From: Schizophyllum amplum | Lineage: Eukaryota; Basidiomycota; Agaricomycetes; Agaricales; Schizophyllaceae | Assembly: GCA_007026445.1 (NCBI GenBank) | Contig: VDMD01000228.1 | Span: 1 to 27,742, forward strand | DNA: 27,742 bases | Reading direction: 5' to 3' | Shown here: positions 1 through 10,014 of the stretch, piece after piece | Numbering within the stretch: position 1 is the first letter of the stretch | How the letters are laid out: every line of letters begins with the position of its first letter | Notes under the pieces: generated by a model | What the model was told of the DNA's origin: nothing | Database searches by the model: none | The model's input: only the letters and a program-made list of their open reading frames with translations | Made by a program: the position numbers and the translations under genes

Positions 1-3000
1 TCTGAATCTGGTACAGCTGCAGGATCTTGGAGATCCAGATCTCGCCGTCCACGAGACGCCACTCCTTGCAGACCTTGAGAATCTCCTCACGCAGTGCGTC
101 CAGGTTGACAGGCATGTAGTCGACGCCAGGGAACACATCCGCAAGCAGGCTGTGACAACAGTAAGTACCGATGTGTTCGTAGGGTAGACTTCGACACTAA
201 CCTGGTCAAAAGCGGCACATCGTCAGCCACCAATTTCGGTACAATGGTCTCAGTGACACTCTGGATGACGATGATCTGCTCCGAGATCGCATCGGACAGA
301 CCGCCAGTGCTGTTCTCGTCCTCTCGGGCCATCTGCATACGCTCGCGCTTGAGGATACCGGCACTAGCCAGAACAGCCTTCAGTGCACGGAGACCGAAAT
401 CGTAATGCGGCTGCGGCGACAGCTGCTCGTCGCAAAGGTTGAAGAACGGCACGATCTTGGACGCCAAAGACTCCGCAGTACGGAAACCCTGCGAGAACAA
501 CATGACCTGAGCGATGAGTTCTCGGTCTGGCCGAGTCATAGCCATACTGCGATAACGTGAGTGACTGACTCATAGAAGTTTTGATAAAACTGCTCACGGT
601 CGGAACAGCTTCGTCAAGTTCGGCGGCAGCTGCGAACGACCCGCATAGTTCGGATTAGTAGTGATGAAGATCCCGACGTTCTTGTCCAGCTTGAGGTTCT
701 TGCCGACGATCTCAATCTCCGTGTTGGGGTTCTTGACGAGGGATGCGAGACCTTGCTGGATCGTCTGCACTTGCTGCGAGACGGCACTCAGGATGCGCTC
801 CTCCAGACGGTTGAACTCGTCGAAGCAGCCCCACGCGCCGACCTGGCACAGACCGACGAAGATACGTCCCATGGCTTGGAAATCGAACGTCTCGTCACAG
901 CAGAAGACGAGCACGAAGCGGCCGAGCTGGACACCGAGTGCCTTGACAGACTCGGTTTTCCCTAGAACATGTCCTCAGCATGCAATGAGGTAAAACATCG
1001 ACAGTGAGCGCACCTGTACCCGCAGGTCCGAACGGCGACCCTCCTAGTTGATTGTCTAGTGCTTGCGTCAAAGTAAGATACACCCGGTCCGTCAATGGCG
1101 TCTGCACCAGCCGATCCGGCACTCCCAAATATTCCCACCCATAGGGGAATGCAGCATCCGCCACGCAAATCCGTAATCGCTCCAGCGGGTCCTCCGCTGC
1201 CTTGTCCAGGTAGAACCGCATCTGGTACAACCACGTAAAGCCCTTCGGGTCTGTGATCTTCTGGCTGATCAGCGCGCGCGTCACATCGCGCTGGTGCACC
1301 AGCTCCGTGATGAGGTGCTCGCACTTGCGGCGCGTCACGGGCGCGAGCTCCTGCAGGACGATGTCCGCGAGCAGGTCTAGGGCCTCGTGCACGGTCTCGA
1401 GCGGGGCTTCGGGCAGCTGCTGCGCTTCCAAGCACGCCTCGACGGAGGTCGTCCATGCAACTTGAATAGCGAGCGTGACGAGTTGCGCAGGATACTTCGT
1501 CATCCACTCCATGAGCTGGTCGACGGCCACCTTCTCGCCGGTACCATAGAACGACTGCAGCTCCTCCACGGCGGCCGAAAGCAGGTCCGACAGGGACAGC
1601 CGCATCATCGTCTCGATACGCGCGAGCCAGTCGTTGATCTTGGGGTACTCCTTCAGCAGGATGGGCGCCGTAAACATGACCTCTTCTCCCTCGCGCGAAG
1701 CCATGCCGCGGATCTCCGTCAGCTCCTCATCGAGCATAACCGTCGATATCCCAGCAAACATCTTCTTCAGGTGCTTCATAATCCGCAGGATATCCTTGCT
1801 GTTACCGATGATCTCCAGCAGGTCCTCGTCTCCGACGAAGTAGAACCGCGGGAATGAGGAACGCTCGCGCTCAAGGTATTCACCGAGCGCTTTCTGGATC
1901 TTGTTGAGCATTTCGGCGAGGCGCTCGAGACTCTTCTGAATGCCGGGGATGTTCATGACGTCGAGGACGAAGGGCGACTTGTAAACTTTCTTCATCGCGG
2001 CAAGGAACTCGGCGTTGATGTTCTGGAAACGAGCACTCTCGACTGGGAGAAGATGCTTGATGTCAGCACTGCCGGAGAAAATGCCCTCGAGATACACCCA
2101 TTGGCGTTGGACGTCGATCCAAACGTCTAGAAAGAAGATGAGCAGGAATAAAGCGCGTTCGGGAAAGGACTGACCGAAGAGAACGTGAATGCGATTCAGC
2201 TTCTCCTCCCATGAACCGGCTTCCTCCTCGAATACTGCACGACCGTTAGCCTCAGATCATTAAGAGGAAAGAGGCTGCCTCACCCTTGTAGTACGGTGAC
2301 ATCTTCATGGCCGTGAGGGAATTCAAGTTCTCGCTGCACTTATTGAAGAGGTCGTCCCAACCACGAATCAAACGACACTTGTTCTGGTAGTTGACCAAGT
2401 CGAGCGTGTAGTTGCTCCACACTTCCTTCACTTGCTTGATGTACTCTTCGAGAGCCATCTGATATACTGTCAGCGCAGCCCCTTGTTGATTCCATGAACG
2501 AATGTACCTCTCCCTGGGCCTGCACGATGACCTCCTTGATGAGCGTCTCGTTGCGTTTGAGGTCCATGTCATAGACGTTGCCGAGCGTCAGGCTGCCAAA
2601 GCAAGTTAAGCGGCTATCCTCGATCGTAGTGTGTGCACACTCACAGAGTCAAGCTGATTGACGACGGCATCTTCAGCACCTTGAATAACTGCTTCCAGTG
2701 CCTGTCCTTTAGGGCCTCACTCTTCAGCTCGCCCACAATGATGTTGCTTTTCAACAAGCCTCGCAAAACCTCCTGCACATACTCGAACGCCGGCATACTG
2801 CCTCATCCTTGTTGGCATCTCCTTCGTGCTCGCCAGCAGCTGGTCAATCTGCTGCCTCAGCTTCCGTGGCTGCACCGTCGCCCACGACAACTCCCTCAGC
2901 TCCCCCAATCGCGCTCAGATGCCCGTGAGCGCCGTCCATACGGCCTTGAGGTGCGCAGCTCCTCGAAGACGGGCTCGAGGCGCGCGTGGCGCGTGAGTTC

Positions 3001-3562
3001 CAGGTCGAGCGCCTCCTTCGCGCGGCAGACGAGGTCGTAGTTCCTGCACGCGCGTCAGCTTCTTCTCGAAGACGTTGATCGTGTTCATGGCCGTATCCGC
3101 GGGCATGTTGCCTGCACCGGGCGCGTCGTCTCCCACTCGGCGATGATGTCGTTGATCTTGTTGTCCACAATCTTGTCTTCCGCGACAATCTTGAGTTGCA
3201 GGCCGGCTAGAAAGGACAGGATTAGTCAAGGAACGCGCTATGAGAGCCGCACGCACGAGCTGCTCCTGAATCGAGTCGTTCTTGCGCTTTAGTATCTCAT
3301 TGTATGCGCTCCATTCGCCGCGCAGCTGGTCGCTATACAGCCAATCATCCGGGGAACTGGAACCGAAAAACGCTCCAGCGTCTTCTCGCCGTTCGCGCAG
3401 AGGTCGATCATCGGGCCCCATGCTTGGTCTTCTTCTTGAGGTCCTGCACGAACGTGATGAACGTGACGGCCGCCGCCGTCGACGAGTTCGGCGAGGCAAA
3501 GGCCTGCGGGAGCGGTGAGCACATCGGGCGCGACGGGGCGCGCGGCAGTCGCTGACCTCCAT
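1..3562 (-). CDS. dhc2: Cytoplasmic dynein heavy chain, motor half (split dynein), partial
   Basis: Minus-end microtubule motor subunit. Read 3' to 5' on the plus strand, the translation runs from the end of the tail ([29 protein letters not shown]) through the linker ([37 protein letters not shown]) into AAA1 with Walker [23 protein letters not shown] and [20 protein letters not shown], ending early in AAA2 at the window edge. Introns are visible at 150-201, 547-597, 962-1013, 2127-2174, 2235-2283, 2459-2507, 2593-2644 and 3207-3256. About 1,200 N-terminal tail residues of a full-length heavy chain are absent, and SmE begins 120 bp upstream on the other strand, so the gene really starts here. 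This matches the Agaricomycete arrangement described for Schizophyllum commune, where dhc1 encodes the tail and dhc2 the motor. The start is uncertain: ATG at 3562 (possibly with an intron using a GTCAGC donor) or ATG at 3524. Roughly nine single-base frame breaks lie between about 2790 and 3425; downstream the frame is clean. Confidence 0.9.
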
Positions 3563-3684
3563 GTTGAGTGTCGACGCGTCGAGGTCGCGGTCAAGAGGAA
3601 GCAATTGATTTACGTAAGCAGCCTGCTTGTTCTTCTACCCTCACACCTCTTCGCCCCAAGAAATCACAGAGTGCCGCGCCCAAA
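3563..3684. promoter_or_regulatory. Divergent promoter region between dynein motor half and SmE
   Basis: About 120 bp separate the candidate ATG of the dynein gene (minus) from the SmE ATG (plus), so both promoters and 5' leaders must fit here or overlap the coding ends. I see no clear TATA box. The assignment rests on gene orientation only. Confidence 0.5.
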
Positions 3685-4265
3685 ATGTCACAACGCCAGC
3701 AGCGGGTGATGGTCCAGCCCATCGTATGTGAGAAGTAATCGTATGCGACATTGTCTGACCCAGGCCGCAGAATGTCATCTTCAAAAATCTGCAGCAAGTT
3801 CGTCGCGCGTCGCGTACCCCCTCCATCTCCCGCTGATCATCGTTCCCCCTGGCAGAAATCGCACGTATGCATCTGGCTATACGACAACGTCGAGATGCGC
3901 ATAGAGGGTCGCATAATTGTGCGTGGATCGTTTCAAAACCATACAAGCGCGTTGAACGGTGTTCGCCAAGGCGCCGCTGTCCCCTCCATCTACCCCTTCC
4001 TCTACATCTCTTTATCTTTAAATCCTTCCTGGTCTTGTGTCTCAGATGTTAGCTGGATGCTGATTCCACCTCCCACAGGGCTTTGACGAATTCATGAACG
4101 TCGTAATAGACGAGGCAGTCGAGGTATACATCAAGGAGGCCAAGCCGCGTAGGGAGCTCGGTGCGTAGCCATTTACCCCTCTCATCTCACTCACTGAACA
4201 TATCATCAGGCCGTATTTTGCTCAAGGGCGACAACATCACGCTCATCCAGCAAGTCCAATCATAG
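3685..4265 (+). CDS. SNRPE: Small nuclear ribonucleoprotein E (SmE)
   Basis: Core Sm-ring subunit of the U1, U2, U4 and U5 snRNPs, acting in nuclear pre-mRNA splicing. Five exons (3685-3723, 3771-3797, 3856-3918, 4079-4160, 4210-4265) join in frame to 88 residues, close to the 92 of human SmE. The N-terminus carries QRVMVQPINVIFKNLQQ. The Sm1 part reads VCIWLYDNVEMRIEGRIIGF followed by DEFMNVVIDEA. The Sm2 part reads GRILLKGDNITLIQQV, with the family's KGDNI signature. Four introns in a gene of under 600 bp is typical of basidiomycetes. The gene is head-to-head with the dynein motor gene and faces a convergent methyltransferase gene. Exon borders were set by GT/AG sites and alignment to SmE from memory; all phases agree. 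Confidence 0.96.
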
Positions 4266-4478
4266 TTCACTATTGTTCCCATCTCCGTCAAGACTCGATC
4301 TCTGACATCCCTCACTCGCAATTTGTTGTATTCTCGATGTGTATAATGCAGTGCCTGCCCTTTGTCTTGTCTTGTCTTGCCCTTCGTCTAATCCCTCGAA
4401 CATCGTGCCGCGGACTCTGCTTGAAAGCACGCTACTACGACATTGTCCTGCTTTCCCCTGTCGTGCCCTCCACCCTTG

Positions 4479-5598
4479 TCATGCCCTCTTCCCCAGCATC
4501 AAGAAAAACTTCACCGACTGTCCTTTCCTCTTCGCCGCAATATCATGAACGGAGATTCGCATCTCGGTGAGGCCAGCTGCCTCGAACGCGCTCCGAATAT
4601 CGGCCTCCGCGATGCCTCCGTGATGGCACACGAGTGATGAGTTGTTGCCTGTAAGTCTCGTCAGTATCGATTGTGTGAATGCTGAACGATGCCTGCATGA
4701 TGACGATGCCTGCAAGGCGACGATGATGCCTGCACACCGCCTGCACGACGACGTTCCCCAACACCTGCGACAATTGCCGGCTTACCATGTTCAGGATACA
4801 AATCCTCCGCGCCCTCCGCCTTCAACAAATCCGCCACCATCAACGTGCCACCGGCTTTCAACACGGATGCCAGCTGGCGCGTCGTGTCCTCGATGGACGG
4901 GAAGTGATGGTAGGACGCCGCGCACTGTATCATGCGGTGGGTTCAGAATTATAGATGCCGTGGGTTGCAGGGCCATGCAGGATTTTCGTTCAAGCTTACC
5001 ACAACGACATCGAACTGGTCCTCGAAGTCTGTCAGGTCTCCCTCCGAATTTCCTTCGTCTTTCAGGTCCGCTTCAACCCCAACACACACCGCGCGCATAT
5101 CCTCTGGCTCCAACCCCTGCTGCTCCACGCGCTGATTATACCGCCGCACCATGCCGGGGCTGATGTCGACGCCTACGATGGACTTCGCGTGCGGGGTGAG
5201 GTGCTGAGAGATGAGGCCTGCGGGGCACCGTGGTTGTGAGTGATGATTCGGATGTCAGCGAGTATTCAGGTGTCAGCGCGGATTGGGATGTGAGGGATGG
5301 GTTGGATCTGGTTCTGACGAAATAATGGAACCCTCGCGACTCACCTGTTCCACACGCAAAGTCCAGGATTGCAGTGCTGTCTTCGTCGAAGGGGTACGCC
5401 TTGAGGAAGAGGGAGGCGAGCCTGATTTGGGATTTATCAGATATCAGTATTTGAAGGAGGCGCAAAGGGAGGCGCAAAAAATTCGGCGACCTACCTTCTC
5501 GCAAGTTCAATGGCGTGAGGCTTCGTGCCGTAGACCTCTGCGACGGAGTCGAAGTAGGCTTTGTTGGTTTCAAGTATGTGTTGGGCGTCGGGGGCCAT
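4479..5598 (-). CDS. Class I SAM-dependent methyltransferase
   Basis: Likely soluble methyltransferase of the methyltransferase-11/UbiE-like group; the substrate cannot be told. Five exons (5495-5598, 5345-5421, 5000-5217, 4786-4924, 4479-4648) join in frame to 235 residues. Motif I, the SAM-binding glycine loop, is ILDFACGTGLIS, split by an intron after ACGTG. The following acidic strand is SIVGVDISPGMV. A motif IV-like segment is QFDVVVCAASYHHF, and the post-IV segment is VLKAGGTLMVADLL. The start MAPDAQHILETNKAYFDS is typical of fungal members, in which an N-terminal helix precedes the Rossmann fold. A TTTTAAAA element sits about 40 bp upstream of the ATG at 5640-5647. The gene is not in any evident biosynthetic cluster. 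A role in secondary metabolism or ubiquinone synthesis would be guesswork. Confidence 0.88.
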
Positions 5599-6008
5599 TG
5601 CGGGCTTGATGCGTATGGCAGTAGCGCTGCAGATGGAGCTTTTAAAAGGTTGGATTAGAGATAATATCCAAGTATCGAAAGCCTGGATGGAAGTTGAAGT
5701 TGAAGTCCAAAGGGCCGGCGTTTGCCGATACTTCACGCGCGCCAAGCTTCAATGACCGCATGCGCTCGACGTCTCTGCAGTTGCGATTCGCGAGCGAAGG
5801 CACAACGGTTGAATGCAGACGACCTCACAGATCACATGACTCAAGCAAGACGTTGCAAAGCAATAGACTACAATATGGCATTAAGAGTTGTGGTCAGCAC
5901 GTAGGTACTCAAGAGATGTGGGGGTAACGGGTGTGTGAGAGCAGCTACTCGCTCACGAGCGGCTGCGCCGATCCTGCTCCCGGCGCGCCTGCATGACTGC
6001 CAGCGGGG
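5599..6008. other. Intergenic: methyltransferase 5' flank and Mgr2-like gene 3' flank
   Basis: Both neighbours are on the minus strand. The stretch next to 5598 must hold the methyltransferase promoter; the palindromic CTTTTAAAAG at 5639-5648 is the only TATA-like element I see. If the Mgr2-like gene uses a different last-intron donor, its coding end extends to 5953. No other gene is supported. Confidence 0.5.
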
Positions 6009-6492
6009 TCACATTGACGGGTACGCGACCCTGGACGGGGAAGTCCAAGCGGAATCGTTGCGAATGACCTGTTATACCGTCAGTACCCTCGTGAAGGATG
6101 TGGGAGTTCGGGGGATGCATTGGTGTGTAGATGTGTGAAGGGCATACTCACTGAGCCAACAGCCAAAAAGAAGGAGAACATGCCACCACTAGCAAGCATG
6201 TACTGGGACAGCGTCGAGAGCGCCCCGCGCGGGCCGGCACCACCGCTGGAATACCTCAGTTAAAGCTCATTTCTCAGGAACATACAACGCACCGAAGGAT
6301 AGTATAAGACCCAAAGATGAAGCCAGTCGTCATCCCGACTCCTGCGCCCATTATGAAGCCCATCCTGAAGGTGACAATAAGAACGCGCTCGGTAGGGCAT
6401 GGTCTGTAATTCCTCACTTCACTGCACAGAAAATACATATTTCAGCTTCGCGCAGCGCCCCCTAGCAGAGTAAATACGCACTCTTCTGCCAT
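6009..6492 (-). CDS. MGR2: Mgr2/ROMO1-family mitochondrial inner-membrane protein
   Basis: Small two-helix inner-membrane protein. In yeast Mgr2 couples TIM21 to the TIM23 translocase and seals the lateral gate; ROMO1 is the animal relative. Clear exons are 6293-6363, 6152-6245 and 6009-6068. Helix 1 reads MGFIMGAGVGMTTGFIFGSY with the GxxxG-rich pattern of the family, followed by RGGAGPRGALSTLSQYMLAS, then helix 2 GGMFSFFLAVGS and the conserved VIRND. The usual WDKxKMG start lies in a separate 5' exon that I cannot fix. The best in-frame solution is an 11-nt exon at 6482-6492 (MAEE) spliced to 6363 with a GTGCGT donor; a longer N-terminus is possible. The 3' end is also ambiguous: the reading after VIRND stops at 6009, while an alternative GTATGC donor at the second exon gives a longer tail ending at 5953. 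Confidence 0.75.
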
Positions 6493-6635
6493 ACGGACGG
6501 TTCTTGGCTGCGCTGCATGGCTCCTGCCGGTCCTCTGCACTTCGTCGCGATCGCGTTGAGAGAAATGCAAGTCTGTTGACCCGTGTTTTCGGCTGGAAGT
6601 TGGGCGGAGAGATCTCCGGGCCGGACAGCCGGACC
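6493..6635. promoter_or_regulatory. Bidirectional promoter region, Mgr2-like gene and PEX10
   Basis: The Mgr2-like gene (minus) and PEX10 (plus) are divergent with roughly 140-270 bp between them, depending on where the first Mgr2 exon lies. Both encode organelle membrane proteins. No defined motif was recognised. Confidence 0.45.
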
Positions 6636-7954
6636 ATGTCTTCGTCGTCCGCGCCATCGTTCCCTCCAGCGCAGCAAGCCCAGATCAGTGAGTGAGAGCT
6701 TGGGGTGGGTGGGCAGGATATTGACCATGTTGAAGTCAGGGCGAATCAAAGGGACTTGTACCATGTCGCGCTTCTGCGAGAACAGACGGAGAATGTAACA
6801 AGAGCATGGCTCGGTCAGTTTGTCGCTTCCGCTTGCGTCTAGACTTGCTGAGAGAGGTACAGGAAACCGCTCGGTACTACGATGGGATAAGGAACTTGAG
6901 CTTTTTGTCAAGCTCGTCTATTTTGGCCTGACCTCCGGTCGAGGTGTGTCTCAAGCTCGTGATTCAGGCATACCGCATTCGCTGACCAGCGCAGCCACCC
7001 AGACGCTCGGCGAGGAGTACACCGACATTTGGGCTGAGCGCGACGGCTCTGTACCCCCCTCCACTGCGGCTCGCGCACTCCTCGTATTGCTGCCCTCTCT
7101 TCCACCATACGTGCTAGCGAAAGTGAGCGCGCATTGGAGAGGCAGTACGCTGCTTCGCCGCGCGTTGACCAGCCTCGAAGTCTTACATGAGATCAATCTC
7201 GCTACATTCTATATCTGGGGCCGCGGAGGATATCATGACCTGTGGAGGCGACTGCTCAAAGTCGGTCATGTATGTGCACCGACTCTTGCTGTACGCGAGT
7301 CCCGCTAATCATTCACCCGCACAGATATCCTCAACGCCAGAGAATCCTCACACTCGGCCCCCTTCCTACTCGCTTTTGGGCGTTCTCATTGGCGTGCGCT
7401 TGATCTACCGCCTCGTCTCTGCACTCCGCTCCCGCCGCGCCACAGCGGACTCGCCTTCCAACGAGAAGGGCAAGGCACGACAATCGACCTCAAACGACTG
7501 CTTCCTCGATGACCGCTCCGTGTCCGAACTGGTGTCGCAGCAGCCAACGGGTACCCCTCCTTCTCTGCGTAATTCCTGCCAGACGCTCACCCGTTCTCTT
7601 TTGCAGAGGACGATGAACTACCGCGGCCCGAGGAGGACGAATGCACCGCGTTAGATCTCTCTGCCGTACCAGACGACTTGCGTTCCGGACGCAACTGCAC
7701 GCTATGCCTGGAAGAGCGCATGAACAGCACGGTAACGGAATGCGGGCATCTGTTCTGCTGGTCGTGCATCGTGGGATGGGCTAGGGAGAGGGTGAGTCCG
7801 AATCTGCCTGCCTTCGTTCAAACTCCGTCGCTCGATTCGCCTTGAACTCAAACGGTGCATTTCGCATACTGACCTCCCCCTCTCGCAGAACGAGTGTCCA
7901 CTATGTCGGCAATCTCTGTCCTTGGGGAAGCTCTTGCCGATATACAACTTATAG
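6636..7954 (+). CDS. PEX10: Peroxisome biogenesis factor 10 (RING E3 ligase)
   Basis: Integral peroxisomal membrane RING protein of the PEX2-PEX10-PEX12 ligase complex, which ubiquitinates the import receptor PEX5 for recycling. Seven exons (6636-6687, 6736-6813, 6857-6943, 6995-7269, 7325-7550, 7607-7791, 7889-7954) join in frame to 322 residues. The N-terminal half has the family pattern [40 protein letters not shown] and [11 protein letters not shown]. Hydrophobic segments include [20 protein letters not shown] and [17 protein letters not shown]. The C-terminal RING is complete: Cys270, Cys273, Cys285, His287, Cys290, Cys293, Cys304 and Cys307 ([24 protein letters not shown]), with normal spacing. 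The length matches fungal PEX10 (about 320-400). The intron at 6944-6994 uses the second of two nearby acceptors to keep frame. Confidence 0.95.
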
Positions 7955-8278
7955 TCGACCTGGCTGGTTTTGTTTCGGCTTCCATAGCCCGGCTGCACAT
8001 CGCCCGACCTGACTCCGCCGACAGAAGGCCCGCTGTTCAGGAGCCCGCTCTGAGGCATTGATCCCTCCTATGTATTGCCCGACCGTGTAGTTATCTAACT
8101 TATTGCTTTTGGAATGCTTTTTCTTCTGCATTATATCAGTACCGCAGCAACGCTGGCCACGGGAGGCCACCGAAGCATCACTAGGGAGCTAGTGCGCGCC
8201 TCATGCCGGCCACCTGCCCGCAATGCGCACGTCCAGCCTTCTCGGCGCCTAATTTCATCTTGCTCATCGACCCCCATC
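7955..8278. other. Intergenic: PEX10 3' flank and promoter of first double-BTB gene
   Basis: No coding signal. The last ~100 bp resemble the corresponding region upstream of the second BTB gene (shared CCTCATGCC, GCAATGCGC and CGACCCCCATCAT blocks), so promoter or leader sequence was duplicated together with the coding region. Confidence 0.5.
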
Positions 8279-10014
8279 ATGTCGTCCGCACCAGATTCGA
8301 CCCCGCCCAGTCGTAGCCAGGAGTACTACCTAGAAGAAGGAGATGTCATCGTGAGGGTTAGCTGCGAGTTTCGCTAACGCGCAGGGGCATATTGACGAAC
8401 AGGACTGCTTTCAGGTCGAGGACAGTCTGTATCGCTTCCATTCCTACCACCTTCAGCGGGCTACGACCTACTTCGACAAGCTCCTCGAAAACACGCCGCC
8501 AGCTGGTTGGCAGTCTGGGGGCGGGGGCGATGTGCACGATTCGCCCATAGTGCTTGACGAAGTGAAGGCGAGCGACTTCGAGGGCTTACTCTGGTTCTTC
8601 TACGAATCCGGATACACTTGGTTGTGATTTTGAAGAACGTGTGTGTGTACTTCGCTGATATTTTGACAGGCAAGGTTTTGTCACAGCCGCGAGAAACGAG
8701 ACATGGGGTTCCGTTCTAGCGCTTGCCGAAAGGTTCTCCATGGACGAGGTCGCAAAAGTGGCTTGCTACGCCCTTCACAGGATGCGAGTTCCTTTGGGGG
8801 ATGCACGCCAGATCGCGCTCTGCATGCGCTATAACTTGCCCACCTCTTGGATGGACGAGCACATCAGACGAGTACTCAGTCGCGAGGATTCCCTGTCGGC
8901 CCACGAAAGTCGGCAGCTTGGCTTTGACGTGGCAGCGCTTTTCGCTTACACCCGGGAACGGTGCCACCACGTGCAGAAAATCGAAAGTCGACCTTGCCGG
9001 TCCCCTCTGCCGTGCTCCCAATGCAACTCGCAGGCTGTGACTTGTTATAAAGGCCTTGTCCACATATGTAGCGTGGATGCCAATCACCACTACAGCTGCC
9101 CTCCGCGACCATTGCGGAGACATGTTGTAACTGAGATCTGCAAGAGTCTTTCCGCACTCGGTGGTGCGTGTCCCGCACACATGTGGGCAGACTTTCCCGC
9201 AGTTGACGATCACGTACAGTGGAACAAGCAGAGCGCGATTGTGCGAAATCTCCACCCAATGTACGAGGACCTGAACAAGGAGACGCATGGCTGAAGGTGT
9301 GTATAGCGCCCCGACGCCCATTGTTCTCGCTCATTCGTGGCTCGCACTACTCGCCAGGTCGAAGACACGATTTTTTGTCTGCACTCGTTTCATTTGGTTA
9401 AAGCCAGCCCCGTCTTTGCTACTATGTTCACTCTGCCGGTGAACGTGGCCTCCCTGAAGCAAATGTACTCGTCGAACAGCCCGATTACTCTCGAGGATGA
9501 TACCAAGGAGTGCTTGACAAACATGTTATGGTTCTTCTACGACGCGCCGTACCAATGGTATGCTCATTGACTTCTGCACACCGAATTCTCGTCAATTCAC
9601 TGCAGGACAGAGCGTGTTGCCCCCGAGATGATCAACAAATGGGAATCTATACTGAAATTTGGTCGGAAGTACGACATGGCCGACGTTTGCAGGGTCGCTG
9701 TGACTGCGCTCAATCACCATGGCGCACTCAGTCCTGTCCGCAAGATCAGTCTTTGTGACGTGTATGGCATCGGAGACGATTGGTCACGGGAGGCGTACAG
9801 AGCCGTTTGTCAACGCGAAGGAAGCCTCACAGTTGACGAAGTCAATGAGCTCGGCGCACTGCTGACCGTTAAGATCGTCCAAGCCAGAGAGCAGCGACTG
9901 GAATCGCGTATTTCGTGCGTGCATCTCTGCCTTGTCGCTCGCCGTGACTCATTCGTTTCTGCATACAGGATGGGCGGGTGGTCATCCTTCTTTTCCCGGA
10001 CCAGCGCTTCATGA
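8279..10014 (+). CDS. Double-BTB protein with central Cys/His motif, copy 1
   Basis: Two BTB-plus-helical units in one chain, probably a protein-interaction adaptor; partners are unknown. Seven exons (8279-8356, 8415-8620, 8670-9163, 9220-9296, 9358-9557, 9606-9914, 9969-10014) join in frame to 469 residues. Unit 1 begins YYLEEGDVIVRVEDSLYRFH; its helical part carries ALAERFSMDEVAKVACYALH. A compact motif follows, with Cys210, Cys213, Cys220, His226, Cys228, His234, His235 and Cys238 (CSQC, GLVHIC, HHYSC), plausibly zinc-binding. Unit 2 begins GDAWLKVEDTIFCLHSFHL and continues with KFGRKYDMADVCRVAVTALN. The two units share intron sites: phase 0 before VED and phase 2 inside the Trp codon that ends the BTB core. 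If the intron after 9163 is instead spliced to 9203, translation stops at 9294 after 289 residues and unit 2 is lost. The nearest relative is the neighbour at 10713-12440. Confidence 0.85.

Noticed and set aside
2785..3562. Dynein gene as a 5'-truncated pseudogene
   Set aside because: The 2.7 kb downstream is intact, with good splice sites and all AAA1 motifs, and a split dynein is the known arrangement in Agaricomycetes. The frame breaks are local and look technical.
4361..4380. Short TCTTG microsatellite downstream of SmE
   Set aside because: Only three copies, in a probable 3' UTR; too short to be notable.
8279..9294. Two independent single-BTB genes instead of one double-BTB gene in each copy
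   Set aside because: The second unit has no in-frame ATG before its BTB core, and the linker segment joined by the distal acceptor shows silent differences between the copies. The single-BTB form is kept only as a possible isoform.
8716..9321. Minus-strand open frame of 201 codons in the first BTB gene
   Set aside because: It lies exactly opposite BTB exons whose protein is conserved in the neighbouring paralogue. The antisense reading is not conserved as a long frame in the second copy.
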